34,150 nt of DNA from Gammaproteobacteria bacterium (GTDB lineage: Bacteria; Pseudomonadota; Gammaproteobacteria; Chromatiales; Chromatiaceae), in the NCBI GenBank assembly GCA_013041975.1, contig JABDQZ010000005.1, positions 1 through 34,150 on the forward strand, given 5' to 3'. The notes below the pieces were generated by a model. The model did not search any database and was not told the DNA's origin. It saw only the letters and a list, made by a program, of their open reading frames with translations. Below, in pieces: positions 33,516-34,150 of this stretch. A program made the translations under genes and the position numbers. The first letter of the stretch is position 1; the number at the start of each line of letters is the position of its first letter.

Positions 33516-34150
33516 ATGAACAATATCACTATAGCGACACACAACGGTATCTTTCACGCAGATGATGTCTTCAGTATCGCTACATTAAAGAAAATTTTCA
33601 CCTCTGTTAATCTGGTTCGCACACGTGATTCTGAGATAATAGCCGAGGCTGATATCGTGGTTGACGTGGGTGGACAGTATGACGCTGATACAAACCGCTT
33701 CGATCACCACCAACGCGATGGCGCCGGCGAGCGCAAAAACGGTATCCCCTACTCGTCTTTCGGCCTTATCTGGAAAAAATTTGGCCTTCAGATATGTGCT
33801 GGTGAGCAAGCTGTAGCGGATGCCATCGATGCAGGGCTTGTATCTACGATTGATGCCATCGATTGTGGTCATGTCGAAGGTGTGGCAGAAGGCATTAGTC
33901 TCAGCCAAACTATTTCCATGTTCAACCCTAGTTGGGAAGAAGGTGATGATATCGACCGGTGCTTCGATGAAGCCGTTGTTTTCGCATCTCGTATCCTGGA
34001 AAGATTCATGGCCTCTGCCAAAGGCAGTGTCAAAGCAAAGGAGATTGTTGCGAAAGCCATAGAGACAGCTGAAGATCCGAGAGTCATTGTCCTGGAAAAG
34101 TTCACACCATGGAAAAGAACGGTACATGCCTTGTCAGTGGATGCCTTGTA
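33516..34150 (+). CDS. MYG1-family (UPF0160) DHH-type nuclease, 5' part
   Basis: MYG1 proteins are DHH-superfamily metal-dependent 3'-5' RNA exonucleases. The visible 211 codons carry ATHNGIFHADDVFS with the first metal site, VDVGG, the FDHHQRDGAGER motif with the DHH signature, and SSFGLIWKKFG. The gene runs off the window end, so the C-terminal part is missing; full-length members are about 290-340 residues. TAAGGGA lies 7 bases before ATG, a good ribosome site. The upstream terminator separates it from any transcript begun farther left. Confidence 0.9.
   Translation, partial: MNNITIATHNGIFHADDVFSIATLKKIFTSVNLVRTRDSEIIAEADIVVDVGGQYDADTNRFDHHQRDGAGERKNGIPYSSFGLIWKKFGLQICAGEQAVADAIDAGLVSTIDAIDCGHVEGVAEGISLSQTISMFNPSWEEGDDIDRCFDEAVVFASRILERFMASAKGSVKAKEIVAKAIETAEDPRVIVLEKFTPWKRTVHALSVDAL

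Noticed and set aside
33585..34127. 180-codon minus-strand frame opposite MYG1
   Set aside because: The plus strand encodes clear MYG1 motifs over the whole stretch; the reverse frame is a shadow.

Overview
The window looks like chromosomal DNA of a gammaproteobacterium, moderately AT-rich, with no mobile elements, no CRISPR array and no rRNA or tRNA genes that I can see. A sulfur-globule-like secreted Gly/Tyr protein (21026-21412), polyphosphate enzymes and an ADP-glucose pyrophosphorylase suggest a sulfur-oxidising, reserve-storing lifestyle. That lineage guess is inference from gene content, not a database match.

Left part (1-7054), phosphate polymers and divalent cations: a zinc-ribbon membrane protein; a very lysine-rich coiled-coil protein divergent from a class I-like polyphosphate kinase 2 whose own N-terminus carries the same kind of lysine-rich tail; a two-domain polyphosphate:AMP phosphotransferase (Pap); and two translationally coupled CNNM/CorC-type DUF21-CBS membrane proteins. 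A Pho-box-like 7-4-7 direct repeat lies between the lysine-rich gene and the PPK2 gene. Next, on the minus strand (7098-11683), come pyruvate kinase, GlgC and a secreted metallo-beta-lactamase-fold hydrolase.

Middle part (11908-25318), light and photodamage: an Fe-S bacterial cryptochrome/(6-4) photolyase with all four cluster cysteines; a DnaQ-like exonuclease/GIY-YIG nuclease fusion in an operon with an ABC1/UbiB-type kinase; and, divergent from that operon, a LitR/CarH-type MerR regulator with a B12-binding domain. The regulator is followed by a small membrane protein, an APC permease and a methyltransferase with an N-terminal SlyD/FKBP-like region. After the sulfur-globule-like gene comes a two-gene operon of biliverdin-forming heme oxygenase and a bacteriophytochrome-GGDEF-EAL protein. 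Blue/UV repair, B12-based sensing and red/far-red sensing through c-di-GMP are thus gathered in about 13 kb. The LitR promoter contains a perfect TTGTCT-T-AGACAA palindrome and its -10 box lies so close to the ATG that the mRNA should be almost leaderless.

Right part (25457-34150): a compact minus-strand operon (DksA/TraR zinc finger, small hypothetical, YjbQ, GST), a divergent CPXCG zinc protein, a third CNNM/CorC protein, a second short lysine-rich coiled-coil protein, a Na+/Pi cotransporter with PhoU-like tail, a PiT phosphate transporter, and the 5' part of a MYG1-family DHH nuclease cut by the window end. A strong intrinsic terminator before MYG1 with no upstream plus-strand gene suggests an unannotated small RNA or leader. 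The strongest candidates for something new are the light-response island, the divergent LitR control region, and the pairing of lysine-rich proteins with polyphosphate enzymes.
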